Below, one piece after another: positions 33,154-40,914 of a DNA stretch of 45,884 nt. This stretch comes from Acidobacteriota bacterium (GTDB lineage: Bacteria; Acidobacteriota; Terriglobia; Versatilivoradales; Versatilivoraceae), in NCBI GenBank assembly GCA_022616615.1, contig JAKEER010000836.1:1-45884 (forward strand), given 5' to 3'. How positions within the stretch are numbered: position 1 is the first letter of the stretch; the number at the start of each line of letters is the position of its first letter. The translations under genes and the position numbers were made by a program. A model generated the notes under the pieces. It made no database searches and was not told the DNA's origin. It was given only the letters and a program-made list of their open reading frames with translations.

Positions 33154-34575
33154 TTAGCGAATCTCTTCTTCGATAAAGTGGTAGGCCTGCCTCACCTTTG
33201 CATTCCTCTTGGTGGGCCCAGGGTCGCGAGCCATCCAGTAACGCAGCTTGGAGGAATCAATCCATCGGATGGCGAGAAGATCTTCGCCTTTTGTGGGGCC
33301 CTTCACACCATTCACAACTACTGACCATCCTTCTTGGTCCCTTGCTGGAAAGGCCAGGTGCTTGTGATCAGGGGAGGTCTGCCAGAGCTGGGGCAGGTAA
33401 GCAACCTGCAAGAAAGGGCCGAGGGTCTCACCCCGAAACTTGACATACCAATCCGCGCCTGACTTGTAGGCATAGACAATGTCGGCCATGCCTACCACAA
33501 ATGGGCCGGCCATGTCTTCCCAGCCTCCTTCGTCCCCCTCCGGCCTGAACAGACGAAAGCCTTCGCCCACCTTAGCTCCGTATGCCCACGCGGGCCCCTC
33601 GGCAGTCCACGATGTCACAGCAAGCAGGCGCGCATCTGGATAGGGGCCCTTAAGGCTGGTTCCGACTTGGAAGTGCCATTTGCCCTCTTTGTTCTTTGCC
33701 GCGAAAGCTATTTCCTCGCTCAAGGGCGATGTAAGCAGCGCTGGGATTTCCTGGTAGGGACCAGACTCCTGGGGTCCGTGAGAGATAATGAAACGCTTTT
33801 CTCCGCCCTCTCGAATGACTACCGGCACCTGTGACGGCCCGCCCTCTAACACTGAGAGCGGTTTGCTAACTTGCAGGAATGTTTTCCCATCGATATCAAC
33901 CAGCCACTTGCCTTCCCTCATTCTTCCCATTACCAAGCGATTCGAGTCTGTATAGCCGAGAAGCGTCAGCTCCTCGTATGCGTGGGGAAGAGCCTGGCCG
34001 TTCTCGAACAGGGTCCAGCGGCCCTTTTCTTTCACCGCATGGCATCGGCGCTTCCCATCTGGGCTATAGTGCGGCGGTTCAGCGCGCTCATAAGGCCCCT
34101 GCGTTTCGGTCCCGAGAACCAAGTCAAACTTCCTGGCGATGAGACCGGAACCTCTATTCCTCTGGCCGACATAGTTAAGGCTGATTCCGTCTGGAGAAAA
34201 TCGCGGCGCTGAAAGACCCCAGTACTTCTTGTGGCGTTTTCCGTCGAGAACGACCTCGCAAACCGTCTGCAAATTGATGAATGCATACCGTGTCAAATCC
34301 TGCGAAAACACCCAGTTCAAGTCCTGCTTCCCATTGATTCCACCCCCGCCCTCAATCTCCATTACAAACTTTCCCGGCGGACGCGAGAACAAGCCAAACA
34401 CGCCACCGCCGAAGAGATATCGATTCAAAGCTCCAGGCGGGTCATTTCTGAAAACTGTCAGAATTTTCCGGTTCTGCGTGATGCTTCGGTTCAGAGCTGC
34501 GCATTCGGCGGTCTGCATAGCCTGAGCAAACAGAAAACCTGCTAGGACCATTAAGCCCACGACTGCTCTTGCCAT
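33154..34575 (-). CDS. Exported beta-propeller (PD40/WD40-like) protein
   Basis: The 473-residue protein has a signal peptide (1-26, cut near AECA) and at least six repeats of about 60-70 residues. The repeat pattern is SPDG or SPLS, then hydrophobic strand, then GKW or EGW, then a V.G..LGPY turn (for example PHYSPDGKRRCHAV, KEGKWHFQVGTSLKGPY, TSPDHKHLAFPARDQEGWSV). This is the WD40-like/PD40 propeller seen in TolB and similar periplasmic proteins. It may sense or bind a ligand for the system. The ATG at 34575 has AAGGAGGG eight bases upstream. It is the fourth gene of the CHAT-sigma operon, 79 bases after the anti-sigma gene. Confidence 0.7.
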   Translation of the reverse strand: MARAVVGLMVLAGFLFAQAMQTAECAALNRSITQNRKILTVFRNDPPGALNRYLFGGGVFGLFSRPPGKFVMEIEGGGGINGKQDLNWVFSQDLTRYAFINLQTVCEVVLDGKRHKKYWGLSAPRFSPDGISLNYVGQRNRGSGLIARKFDLVLGTETQGPYERAEPPHYSPDGKRRCHAVKEKGRWTLFENGQALPHAYEELTLLGYTDSNRLVMGRMREGKWLVDIDGKTFLQVSKPLSVLEGGPSQVPVVIREGGEKRFIISHGPQESGPYQEIPALLTSPLSEEIAFAAKNKEGKWHFQVGTSLKGPYPDARLLAVTSWTAEGPAWAYGAKVGEGFRLFRPEGDEGGWEDMAGPFVVGMADIVYAYKSGADWYVKFRGETLGPFLQVAYLPQLWQTSPDHKHLAFPARDQEGWSVVVNGVKGPTKGEDLLAIRWIDSSKLRYWMARDPGPTKRNAKVRQAYHFIEEEIR

Positions 34576-34654
34576 TGGATCAACCCTCCTTGCGTGTTCA
34601 GCATCAAGATCCCTTAACAGAGTTCGCTCCACCTGTCGATGGCTCGAAACCTTC

Positions 34655-35641
34655 TCACGGCCGCACCACGCTGAAGTCGTACGAAGGAAGCTTGTCATCC
34701 TGACCGGCGGCAGTCACGCCTCTCAAGGTGATGAAGTAGTGACCCGGCATGAATACGTTCGCTGGGATCAGCAAAGCGATGACTTTCCCCTCGTCCATCC
34801 GAACAGCCTGCAGGCCACCCTGACTCCAGGCTTGCTGGAGTTTCTGGGTTTCTAGTTGTGCCTGAAAGCTTGTGTGGGCATCTTCTTGAGGAAGGAACAA
34901 CTGGAGGCGGACGGTCTGAACCGCTCTTGGGATGACCAGCCGCACGGACTGGTCCGCACCGCCGCGCTCGACCATCGACGGGCGCAGCAAGAACGTTAGC
35001 AATAGTCCACGAGACTGACGCAGTGAAGTCATCTGCTGCTCCAGCTGGGCTCGAACCTCACTTTCTGCCTGAAGACGACTGGCCAATTCGCCGGTTCGCT
35101 CCTTCTCCTGAGCCATCTGTCGCTCCAAGTTCCTCGTTTTTTCTTCAAAGCTCGCCCGCTCGGATCGGATCTCGTTGAGCCGGCCTCGAGAACGAACGGC
35201 TTCGAGACCAAGCCAAGAGAAGGCTACCAGCATCACCAGGGCAGAAGCAGCGAGTGAGACCTGAATCGATCTGGGCTGGGTAGCGAGCAGGTCGAGTAAT
35301 GATTTCCAGAAGGAGCCAGTGACCTTGCGCACCGCCGCCGATTCGCGAAGGGCTGCCATCAGCGCTTTCGTGAAATTCAAGTCGCGGCTGAGGCTGTGTG
35401 ATTTCACAAACAGCTCTTCGAGTCGCGTGCGTTCTGCTTCTGAGAGGTTTCCCCGTAAATAGTCATCCATGAGTCTTCCCTCGACCGCCTGGACGAATTC
35501 AAAAAACTGGTCGTCTGAGAAGTAACGCTCTTCAAGGAGCTTTCTTGCCTCCTCTGACAACTCCCCCAACAAGTACAGTGTAACTGTGCGTTCGTCTTCT
35601 GGCTCCCACCTCGATTCTGGTTGCTGCTTCGTCATGTTCAT
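34655..35641 (-). CDS. Single-pass membrane anti-sigma-like protein
   Basis: Of 328 residues, the first 120 are acidic and helical and contain two related units, LYLLGELSEEARKLLEE (about 22) and DYLRGNLSEAERTRLEE (about 60), the likely sigma-binding part. No Cys/His zinc site of the usual anti-sigma type is seen. A single membrane segment (about 126-147, SLAASALVMLVAFSWLG) follows, then a coiled coil (about 155-205) and a beta-rich C-terminal domain outside the membrane (about 210-328). The position directly after the sigma gene (25 bases) and this topology are the basis of the call. ATG 35641 and 35635 are both possible; neither has a good ribosome site, so coupling to the sigma gene is likely. 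Confidence 0.65.
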   Translation of the reverse strand: MNMTKQQPESRWEPEDERTVTLYLLGELSEEARKLLEERYFSDDQFFEFVQAVEGRLMDDYLRGNLSEAERTRLEELFVKSHSLSRDLNFTKALMAALRESAAVRKVTGSFWKSLLDLLATQPRSIQVSLAASALVMLVAFSWLGLEAVRSRGRLNEIRSERASFEEKTRNLERQMAQEKERTGELASRLQAESEVRAQLEQQMTSLRQSRGLLLTFLLRPSMVERGGADQSVRLVIPRAVQTVRLQLFLPQEDAHTSFQAQLETQKLQQAWSQGGLQAVRMDEGKVIALLIPANVFMPGHYFITLRGVTAAGQDDKLPSYDFSVVRP

Positions 35642-35666
35642 CAATGGCAAAACCAACCGAATTATT

Positions 35667-36212
35667 TCATCTCGCCTTTAAATTTGGTCTTGGAAGCAAG
35701 TCGAGACAATCTCTCAGCCGCTCCTTGATCCGATGAACCCGAACAGTCAGTCCGCTGACCGACAGTCCCAGCCGCCTGGCAAGTCGTTGCTTGCTGGAGC
35801 GGTTTCGTGATTCGTAATACTCCTCCAGTAGCCGGCACTCATCCGTTGTCAAGCGTTCCAGGCATCTACTCACGTGGATCCAATGCTCTGGCAAGGTAGG
35901 TCCGTCGGAAAAATCAGGACCCTCAGTGAGTGACACTGTAGCCTTTCGCTTTTCCTCTCGCAGATTCTCAAGAAATCGCAGATAGGCCACACGGTAGAAA
36001 TAGGCTTCCAGCTTTCCCTCGTAGATTTTTTTCCCTTGCTTGAGTCCCTGCATCACACGAAGAAACACATCCTGCGCCAGATCTTGGTCATTCCCATACC
36101 CTCGCCAGGCAAAGAACTTGACCAGCTTCCGGAAGAGGATTCCGATCTTTTGCTCAGCGCACGCTGGGTCCGGATCAAATAGAAGCAGCAGGCTGTCACC
36201 GTCCTCCGTCAT
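35667..36212 (-). CDS. ECF-type sigma-70 family RNA polymerase sigma factor
   Basis: This short sigma factor of 181 residues has region 2 at about 20-85 (FAWRGYGNDQDLAQDVFLRV, then AYFYRVAYLRFLENLREEKR) and region 4 at about 110-175 (CLERLTTDECRLLEEYY, then RLARRLGLSVSGLTVRVHRI). The second block is the helix-turn-helix that reads the -35 element. There is no region 1 or 3, as usual for ECF factors. The ATG at 36212 overlaps the stop of the TPR-CHAT gene as ATGA, so translation is coupled to the protease. The likely targets are the GAAATATTTC-N10-GTCATR sites in this island; this is inference. Confidence 0.8.
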   Translation of the reverse strand: MTEDGDSLLLLFDPDPACAEQKIGILFRKLVKFFAWRGYGNDQDLAQDVFLRVMQGLKQGKKIYEGKLEAYFYRVAYLRFLENLREEKRKATVSLTEGPDFSDGPTLPEHWIHVSRCLERLTTDECRLLEEYYESRNRSSKQRLARRLGLSVSGLTVRVHRIKERLRDCLDLLPRPNLKAR

Positions 36213-39200
36213 TTCCAATCCCCTTCGACGACAAACGAGGCCCAAAAGTAGGGAGACTCCCACGCCTTCTGCTTCCGGAGTGCAAGTTGAGCAGCCCTGA
36301 GAGCCGCGGCGGGTCGCAGCCGCTGCTTGCCCAACATGCCTTGGTAGAATCGTTTCATCAGCTCGGCCGTGGCTTGATCGTTAACTTTCCAGAGGCTGAC
36401 CACTACGCGAGGGGCGCCGGCATACATAAATCCTCGCGTCAGTCCGATAAGCCCTTCGCCTTTGATGTCTTTACCAAGGCCTGTCTGGCAGGCGCTGAGC
36501 ACCACCAGCTCTGCGTTCAGGTTGAGATTGTAAATCTCGTGCAGCCGTAAGAACCCGTCGAGGGGCGAGCCCCGCTGGTCTACAAGGGACAGGATCAACC
36601 CGGAGAGCTCCGGATGCGTGTTGTTCAGGAGCCCGTGAGTCGCGAAGTGGAGCAGGCGGTAATTGCCTAATTGCGGGTCAGAGGCTGTTTCTCGGCTGGC
36701 CTCGAAGTCGAAAGCCTTCTTGACCATATTTGGAGCCGCCAGAGCCGCAATGGCTTCAGCCTCACGCCGGCTGAAGGGGAGACGGCCAATACGCAATTCC
36801 CCTGCCTCGTGTTCTGTGTCTCTCAAGGCAGTCTGCAGATTCTTCAGCGAAGCCGCGAAACGGGTGGGGTTACCGGCGGCTGACCCCACCGGCACGGCTC
36901 CTTTCTCTGGAGCTACTCGGCTGTCCTGCGAATCAAAGACAGGATCCGCCAGCACTGCAAGCAGTTTGGGAGCAGGCTTTCGGTTGAACTGCTCTTGCCT
37001 GAGCAGAGCAAGAATCGATACGGACGGTGCGCGGACAATCTCGTGTCGAAGCAGCAGCGGCTGTGGGGCTTCCGTGGAGCGGGAATTCAGGCCTGCCGAG
37101 CTTTGTTTGGAACTACTCGATAGAGAGCCGGCAGCTCTGGCAGAAGTTAACGAAGGGGAAGAAGGTGCCGAGGGATCTGGCAACGCTCCGAAGGGAATGT
37201 ATTGCAGTGCACCTTCGGCAACGATGAGCAAACGTTGCCCAAGCAAACGGTCAGCCACTGGACCCAGCAGCGTCTGGCTCAATTGCCCGGCGGAACGCCA
37301 GTAAGCTTCTTCATCCCAGGCGCCAGGAGAAGATGCGATTCGGGGAGCAGAAACGCTCAAGGTCGGTCGGTTTAGCAGACCATATACTTCTCTGGCCAGT
37401 CTTTCGATTACTGTCCGTTTTGGTAGCTCGTATATAGCCAAGCTATGACGCGTGACCGCCCAAAGGTGACTGCGCTCTTCTCCGAGCGCATAGTTCAAAA
37501 GGAGAGTGTCGTCATCCAACACGTCATCCTGGATCTCCGTGACACTGAGGGGCTGTGGCTGGGTCAAAGCAGCGTAGCGAGGACTTCGGGTTCTGATCTG
37601 ACCTTGCACGTGCCGATACTTGTCAAGAAGGTCTTCGATTTCTTTCTTTGACGCTGCCGCCTGATCTTCGGTGTGCTTGCCGCCAAGCAGGCGGGTGTGC
37701 TGCTCCGCCTTTCTGTTGATCTTCTCCTGAAGGCTCCGCTCCTGCTGGAGCAGATCGGGCTCGACATTCCTGCGAATCTCGAAGCGAGATTCTGCCAAGC
37801 TCTCCAACAAGCTGCGCGCCCGGGACCGCTCGCTCTGGTAAAGAGCGAGACGGTCGTAACCTTCCGAGGGCAATCGCTGGTGCAACCGCGAGAGGAGATC
37901 AATGAATAGGTCGTAGTAATTGCGTACGGACGCGATGTAGGAACTGCGCAACTGGTGGCTGGCGATCTCCATGCGCGTGGACTCCACCAGACCAATAGCC
38001 GTTTTGATCAGAGATTCTGCCTGAAGCAGATTGTTCCGATCCCGCTCCAGCGATGCCATGCGATACAAAGTGCGCGCCTCCCCGCTGACGTCGGAAATGG
38101 CCCTCTTCAGTTGGAGCGAATCTGAGAAATAGGTTAGCGCCCTGTCTACCTCCCCGGAGGCCGCGTAGGCGTCAGCGATAGCGCTTAATGTCTGTGACTC
38201 ACCAGAACGATCTTTCACAGCTCGTCTTAGTTCGAGTGCCTGATTGAAGTAGTCTGTAGCCCTGGCTGTCTCGCGAAGATCGGCAGCCATCATTCCTAGT
38301 TGGGTGAGTGCGTAACCCTCACCGTAGCGGTCGCCAATTTTCCTTACGAGGACCAGAGCCTTGAGAAGCTTTTCTTCGGCCTCCTTTTTCTTTCCCAGAA
38401 GCCTGTAAGCCACTCCCAAATTATTGAGTGTGGCCGCTTCACCGCGACTGTCGGCCACCTCTTGATAAATTGGAAGGGCCTGTAAAAGGTAATCGACGGA
38501 CTTCTCTCTTTCGCCCAGTGAATCCAGGACCAAACCAATTCCTGTGAGTGTCTGGGCCTCGCCGCGACGATCTTTCACGGCGCGCCGCACTGAGAGAGCC
38601 TCATCAAAATAATCCAGAGCCTTTTGTCCCTCGCCGAGCAAATGATGGACTCGACCCAGCCCGCTCAGAACCAGACCCTCTCCGACACGATCTCCCACTT
38701 CTCGTTTGAGCGGCAATGCCTGCTGATATACCTCCAGCGCCTTGCGTCTGTCCCCGGTACCGGTGTGGATCACAGCCGTGTTCAACAGCGCCGCGCCTTG
38801 GCCAGACTTGTGGTCTAGGGAACGGAACAGCTCATAAGCTTTGGTATAGTATTCCAGCGCCTTGGGCTTATTGCCTAAATCATCATGAACGACCCCCAGA
38901 CCCACCAGCGTGTGCGCCACGCCGTTTCGGTCTGACAATTCCTGAAAGACCTGCCGAGCATTCTCCAAGCAGGGCAATGCTTCTGTCTTGCTACCCAGGC
39001 GATTGGTGATATAGCCGATGCGGTTGAGGGTGTGAGCTTCTCCATGACGGTCGCCTAGCCTCTGCCATAACGGCAGCGCCTCTTTGAATTTTTCGAGCGC
39101 AGCTGCGAGGGACTTTGCCGTTTCTTCCTGTTGCAATCTCTTCGCTTGCGTGGAGGTTGTCTGTGCAGCCATCCAGCGTTGGTCTTGGTCTGTTGCCCTG

Positions 39201-39661
39201 CGCAACTCGAAGGCTCGAATCTCGTAGGGCAGCGGTGTCATTTGACTCTGAACTGGGGAGAGTTTCAGCCTGTGCTTCCCCTGACGCTGCGCTATGAATG
39301 ACACCGGCTCAAGACCGTAGGGTCGGCCGTCCGCCTGACCGAGCTCTTGCTCTTCTGGGCCAAAGATCGTTATGACCAAGTCATTTTGATTCTGGTCGAC
39401 CGTAACATGGAGGAACTGTCCCGGACTCAGGCTAATCCAATAATACTGGCTGCCTCCGGCGGGAATCATTCCACTGAGCGATTTGCCGGGCACAAGTTCA
39501 GTTGCGGCTGTATCTTTCCCGGGTAGATCTTCTTTGCCATATCCGACTATTAGCGGCAAGAAGACCAGACCAACGAACACGCCAAACAGGCAGCGCAAGG
39601 CGGACCGGCGTCGAAGGTAAGATCTGGATTGGCAGAGACTAGACCTCGACTGAAGAGCCAT
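36209..39661 (-). CDS. Exported TPR-CHAT protease, first gene of a sigma-factor operon
   Basis: The product has 1150 residues. An Arg-rich start and hydrophobic segment (about 25-41) form the export signal. A PPC-like domain (about 50-150: GGSQYYWISLSPGQFLHVTV) and about ten TPRs (about 185-600, LGDRHGEAHTLNRIGYITNR style) follow. A linker contains YQSERSRARSLLESLAESRF, and a CHAT domain covers about 740-1150. The dyad is H1009 (HFATHG) and C1058 (LSACQTG), and the end YFWASFVVEGDWK matches the other CHAT protein. The domain order is the same as in 20875-24195. The next gene, for a sigma factor, overlaps the stop by ATGA. The export signal places the protease on the same side as the C-terminal domain of the membrane anti-sigma, a plausible substrate. 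Confidence 0.85.
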   Translation of the reverse strand: MALQSRSSLCQSRSYLRRRSALRCLFGVFVGLVFLPLIVGYGKEDLPGKDTAATELVPGKSLSGMIPAGGSQYYWISLSPGQFLHVTVDQNQNDLVITIFGPEEQELGQADGRPYGLEPVSFIAQRQGKHRLKLSPVQSQMTPLPYEIRAFELRRATDQDQRWMAAQTTSTQAKRLQQEETAKSLAAALEKFKEALPLWQRLGDRHGEAHTLNRIGYITNRLGSKTEALPCLENARQVFQELSDRNGVAHTLVGLGVVHDDLGNKPKALEYYTKAYELFRSLDHKSGQGAALLNTAVIHTGTGDRRKALEVYQQALPLKREVGDRVGEGLVLSGLGRVHHLLGEGQKALDYFDEALSVRRAVKDRRGEAQTLTGIGLVLDSLGEREKSVDYLLQALPIYQEVADSRGEAATLNNLGVAYRLLGKKKEAEEKLLKALVLVRKIGDRYGEGYALTQLGMMAADLRETARATDYFNQALELRRAVKDRSGESQTLSAIADAYAASGEVDRALTYFSDSLQLKRAISDVSGEARTLYRMASLERDRNNLLQAESLIKTAIGLVESTRMEIASHQLRSSYIASVRNYYDLFIDLLSRLHQRLPSEGYDRLALYQSERSRARSLLESLAESRFEIRRNVEPDLLQQERSLQEKINRKAEQHTRLLGGKHTEDQAAASKKEIEDLLDKYRHVQGQIRTRSPRYAALTQPQPLSVTEIQDDVLDDDTLLLNYALGEERSHLWAVTRHSLAIYELPKRTVIERLAREVYGLLNRPTLSVSAPRIASSPGAWDEEAYWRSAGQLSQTLLGPVADRLLGQRLLIVAEGALQYIPFGALPDPSAPSSPSLTSARAAGSLSSSSKQSSAGLNSRSTEAPQPLLLRHEIVRAPSVSILALLRQEQFNRKPAPKLLAVLADPVFDSQDSRVAPEKGAVPVGSAAGNPTRFAASLKNLQTALRDTEHEAGELRIGRLPFSRREAEAIAALAAPNMVKKAFDFEASRETASDPQLGNYRLLHFATHGLLNNTHPELSGLILSLVDQRGSPLDGFLRLHEIYNLNLNAELVVLSACQTGLGKDIKGEGLIGLTRGFMYAGAPRVVVSLWKVNDQATAELMKRFYQGMLGKQRLRPAAALRAAQLALRKQKAWESPYFWASFVVEGDWK

Positions 39662-39713
39662 GTGCTGCCTCTCGTTTTTTTTGAAAGGAGGAGAGTGTCG
39701 CGTTACTTACGAA

Positions 39714-39743
39714 ATTCTAGTTCGTAGGCGTCAGGGAAGTCAA
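39714..39743 (-). promoter_or_regulatory. Sigma70-type promoter of the CHAT-sigma operon
   Basis: On the minus strand TTGACT, 18 bases, TAGAAT, 53 bases before the ATG at 39661. The context CAGTTGAC...GAACTAGAATTTC resembles the promoters at 20789 and 32711, and the leader has a comparable GAGAGGCAGCA before the start. The operon thus appears to be read by the housekeeping sigma. Confidence 0.6.
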
Positions 39744-39760
39744 CTGGGGCTTGGGCCTTC

Positions 39761-40151
39761 GGTGCAATTGAAACTGACGTGCCGAGACGTGCAGCAGCAG
39801 GAGGCCGGCGTTTCCCCGCTAGTAGTGCGCCACGCCCGTGGCGCTGAAGCCATTGATGTCAACTTAAGGTAGGACGGGCCCACGATTGGCGAAAAGCACG
39901 CCAATCGTGGCTACCCATGCCCTAGGCAGTCGTCTTGGTAGCCATGATTGACGCGCTTTCTGCGCCAATCATGGACGAAACCGCCTTAAGTTGACATCAA
40001 TGCGCTGAAGCACCCCCGCTCTTTACTAGATTAGAACAGGGGCGCGGAAGCACTGGCGTGCTTCACTACGAGCCTGAGCTCCGCTCTCCGCACAGGACGC
40101 CGCGCATCCGCAACGACCGTCAAATGATGTACGTAAGTTTCAATTGCACCC
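39761..40151. repeat. MITE-like element, GGTGCAAYT-family, member 3, split by a nested element
   Basis: GGTGCAATTGAAACTGACGT (39761-39780) and the reverse complement of GGTGCAATTGAAACTTACGT (40131-40150) differ at one base. They are close to the ends of the elements at 6787-6958 and 7023-7181. No target duplication is evident. The nested element at 39851-40002 interrupts it. The right end lies just before the vapB promoter, the left end just outside the CHAT operon promoter. Confidence 0.7.
39842..40011. repeat. Nested 152-base double-hairpin element with 9-base target duplication
   Basis: The element 39851-40002 has perfect 19-base ends CATTGATGTCAACTTAAGG and complement, and is flanked by CGCTGAAGC on both sides (39842-39850 and 40003-40011). 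Each half holds a hairpin of its own: CCACGATTGGCG with CGCCAATCGTGG, and CCATGATTGACGCG with GCGCCAATCATGG. The two halves are inverted copies of each other. Confidence 0.85.
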
Positions 40152-40153
40152 CC

Positions 40154-40181
40154 TTGATTCATTCATTGATTCTCCTATACT
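40154..40181 (+). promoter_or_regulatory. vapBC promoter, leaderless start
   Basis: TTGATT, 16 bases, TATACT. The -10 box ends six bases before the ATG at 40188, so transcription would start at or next to the start codon. There is no ribosome site. The -35 box begins three bases after the end of the inverted-repeat element. Confidence 0.5.
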
Positions 40182-40187
40182 CATAGC

Positions 40188-40454
40188 ATGAGTAAACGAT
40201 TGCAGGTTGTGATGGACGATCAGGAATACCAGTTGCTGGAGCGGCAAGCCCGCCAAGCCCGGCTGACGGTGGGCGAATGGGTTCGCCAGCAGTTGCGCCA
40301 GAGCCAGCGTGAGGTGAGCCGGAGGCCAGCCGCCGAGAAGCTGAAAGCGATTGCCAAGGCTTCCCGGCATGCCTTCCCCTCCGGCCCGGTTGAAAAAATG
40401 CTGGCTGAGATTGAGCGCGGTTATCAGGAGGGCGCTGCCAGTGATCCTCATTGA
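40188..40454 (+). CDS. vapB: VapB-like ribbon-helix-helix antitoxin
   Basis: The 88-residue protein starts with a ribbon-helix-helix DNA-binding motif: strand KRLQVVMDD, then helices EYQLLERQARQARLTVGEWV and RQQLRQSQ. A flexible C-terminal tail (about 50-88) should wrap around the toxin. Such antitoxins neutralise a PIN-domain RNase and repress their own promoter. The vapC gene overlaps it by 14 bases. The ATG lies directly behind a likely -10 box, without ribosome site. Confidence 0.75.
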   Translation: MSKRLQVVMDDQEYQLLERQARQARLTVGEWVRQQLRQSQREVSRRPAAEKLKAIAKASRHAFPSGPVEKMLAEIERGYQEGAASDPH

Positions 40455-40836
40455 CTCGAACATCCCGATGTACCTGGTCGGCGAGCAGCACCCGCTTAAA
40501 GCCAGGGCCATGGAGCTTTGCCAGCAGTTGGCTGCCGAGGGCCGCAAAATGGTGGCCGACGCTGAGGTGATGCAGGAGATCTTGCACCGCTACAGCGCCA
40601 TCCAACCGCGCGATGCTATCCAGCCCTGCTTTGATGCGCTGTATGGCTTGGTGGATGAAATCCTGCCCATCACGGAGCAGACGGTGCTGGAAGCCAGAGG
40701 TTTGCTGTTGGGCTGCCAGGGACTTTCGGCGCGCGATGCTATCCATGCCGCTATCATGAGAGAGCACCGTATCAACGATATTTTGAGTTTCGATGCTGGC
40801 TTTGACAGCCTCGCACCCATTCGTCGGCTTTGTTAG
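40441..40836 (+). CDS. vapC: VapC-like PIN-domain ribonuclease toxin
   Basis: This toxin of 131 residues has the full set of acidic PIN residues: D in ILIDSNIPMY (residue 5), E in MQEILHRY (about 44), D in SARDAIHAAIM (about 99) and D in ILSFDAGFDSL (about 118). PIN toxins cleave tRNA or other RNA with a metal ion. The start is GTG 40441, inside the end of vapB, the usual overlapping arrangement; reading from 40351 in the same frame would overlap most of the antitoxin's C-terminus. Confidence 0.8.
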   Translation: MILIDSNIPMYLVGEQHPLKARAMELCQQLAAEGRKMVADAEVMQEILHRYSAIQPRDAIQPCFDALYGLVDEILPITEQTVLEARGLLLGCQGLSARDAIHAAIMREHRINDILSFDAGFDSLAPIRRLC

Positions 40837-40914
40837 AAAAAGGAGAGGATAACCCCATGACCGCTGCATTGATCTTGTTGATGGCCCAGACTGCTTTCCC
40901 CATGCCTGGCCGCG

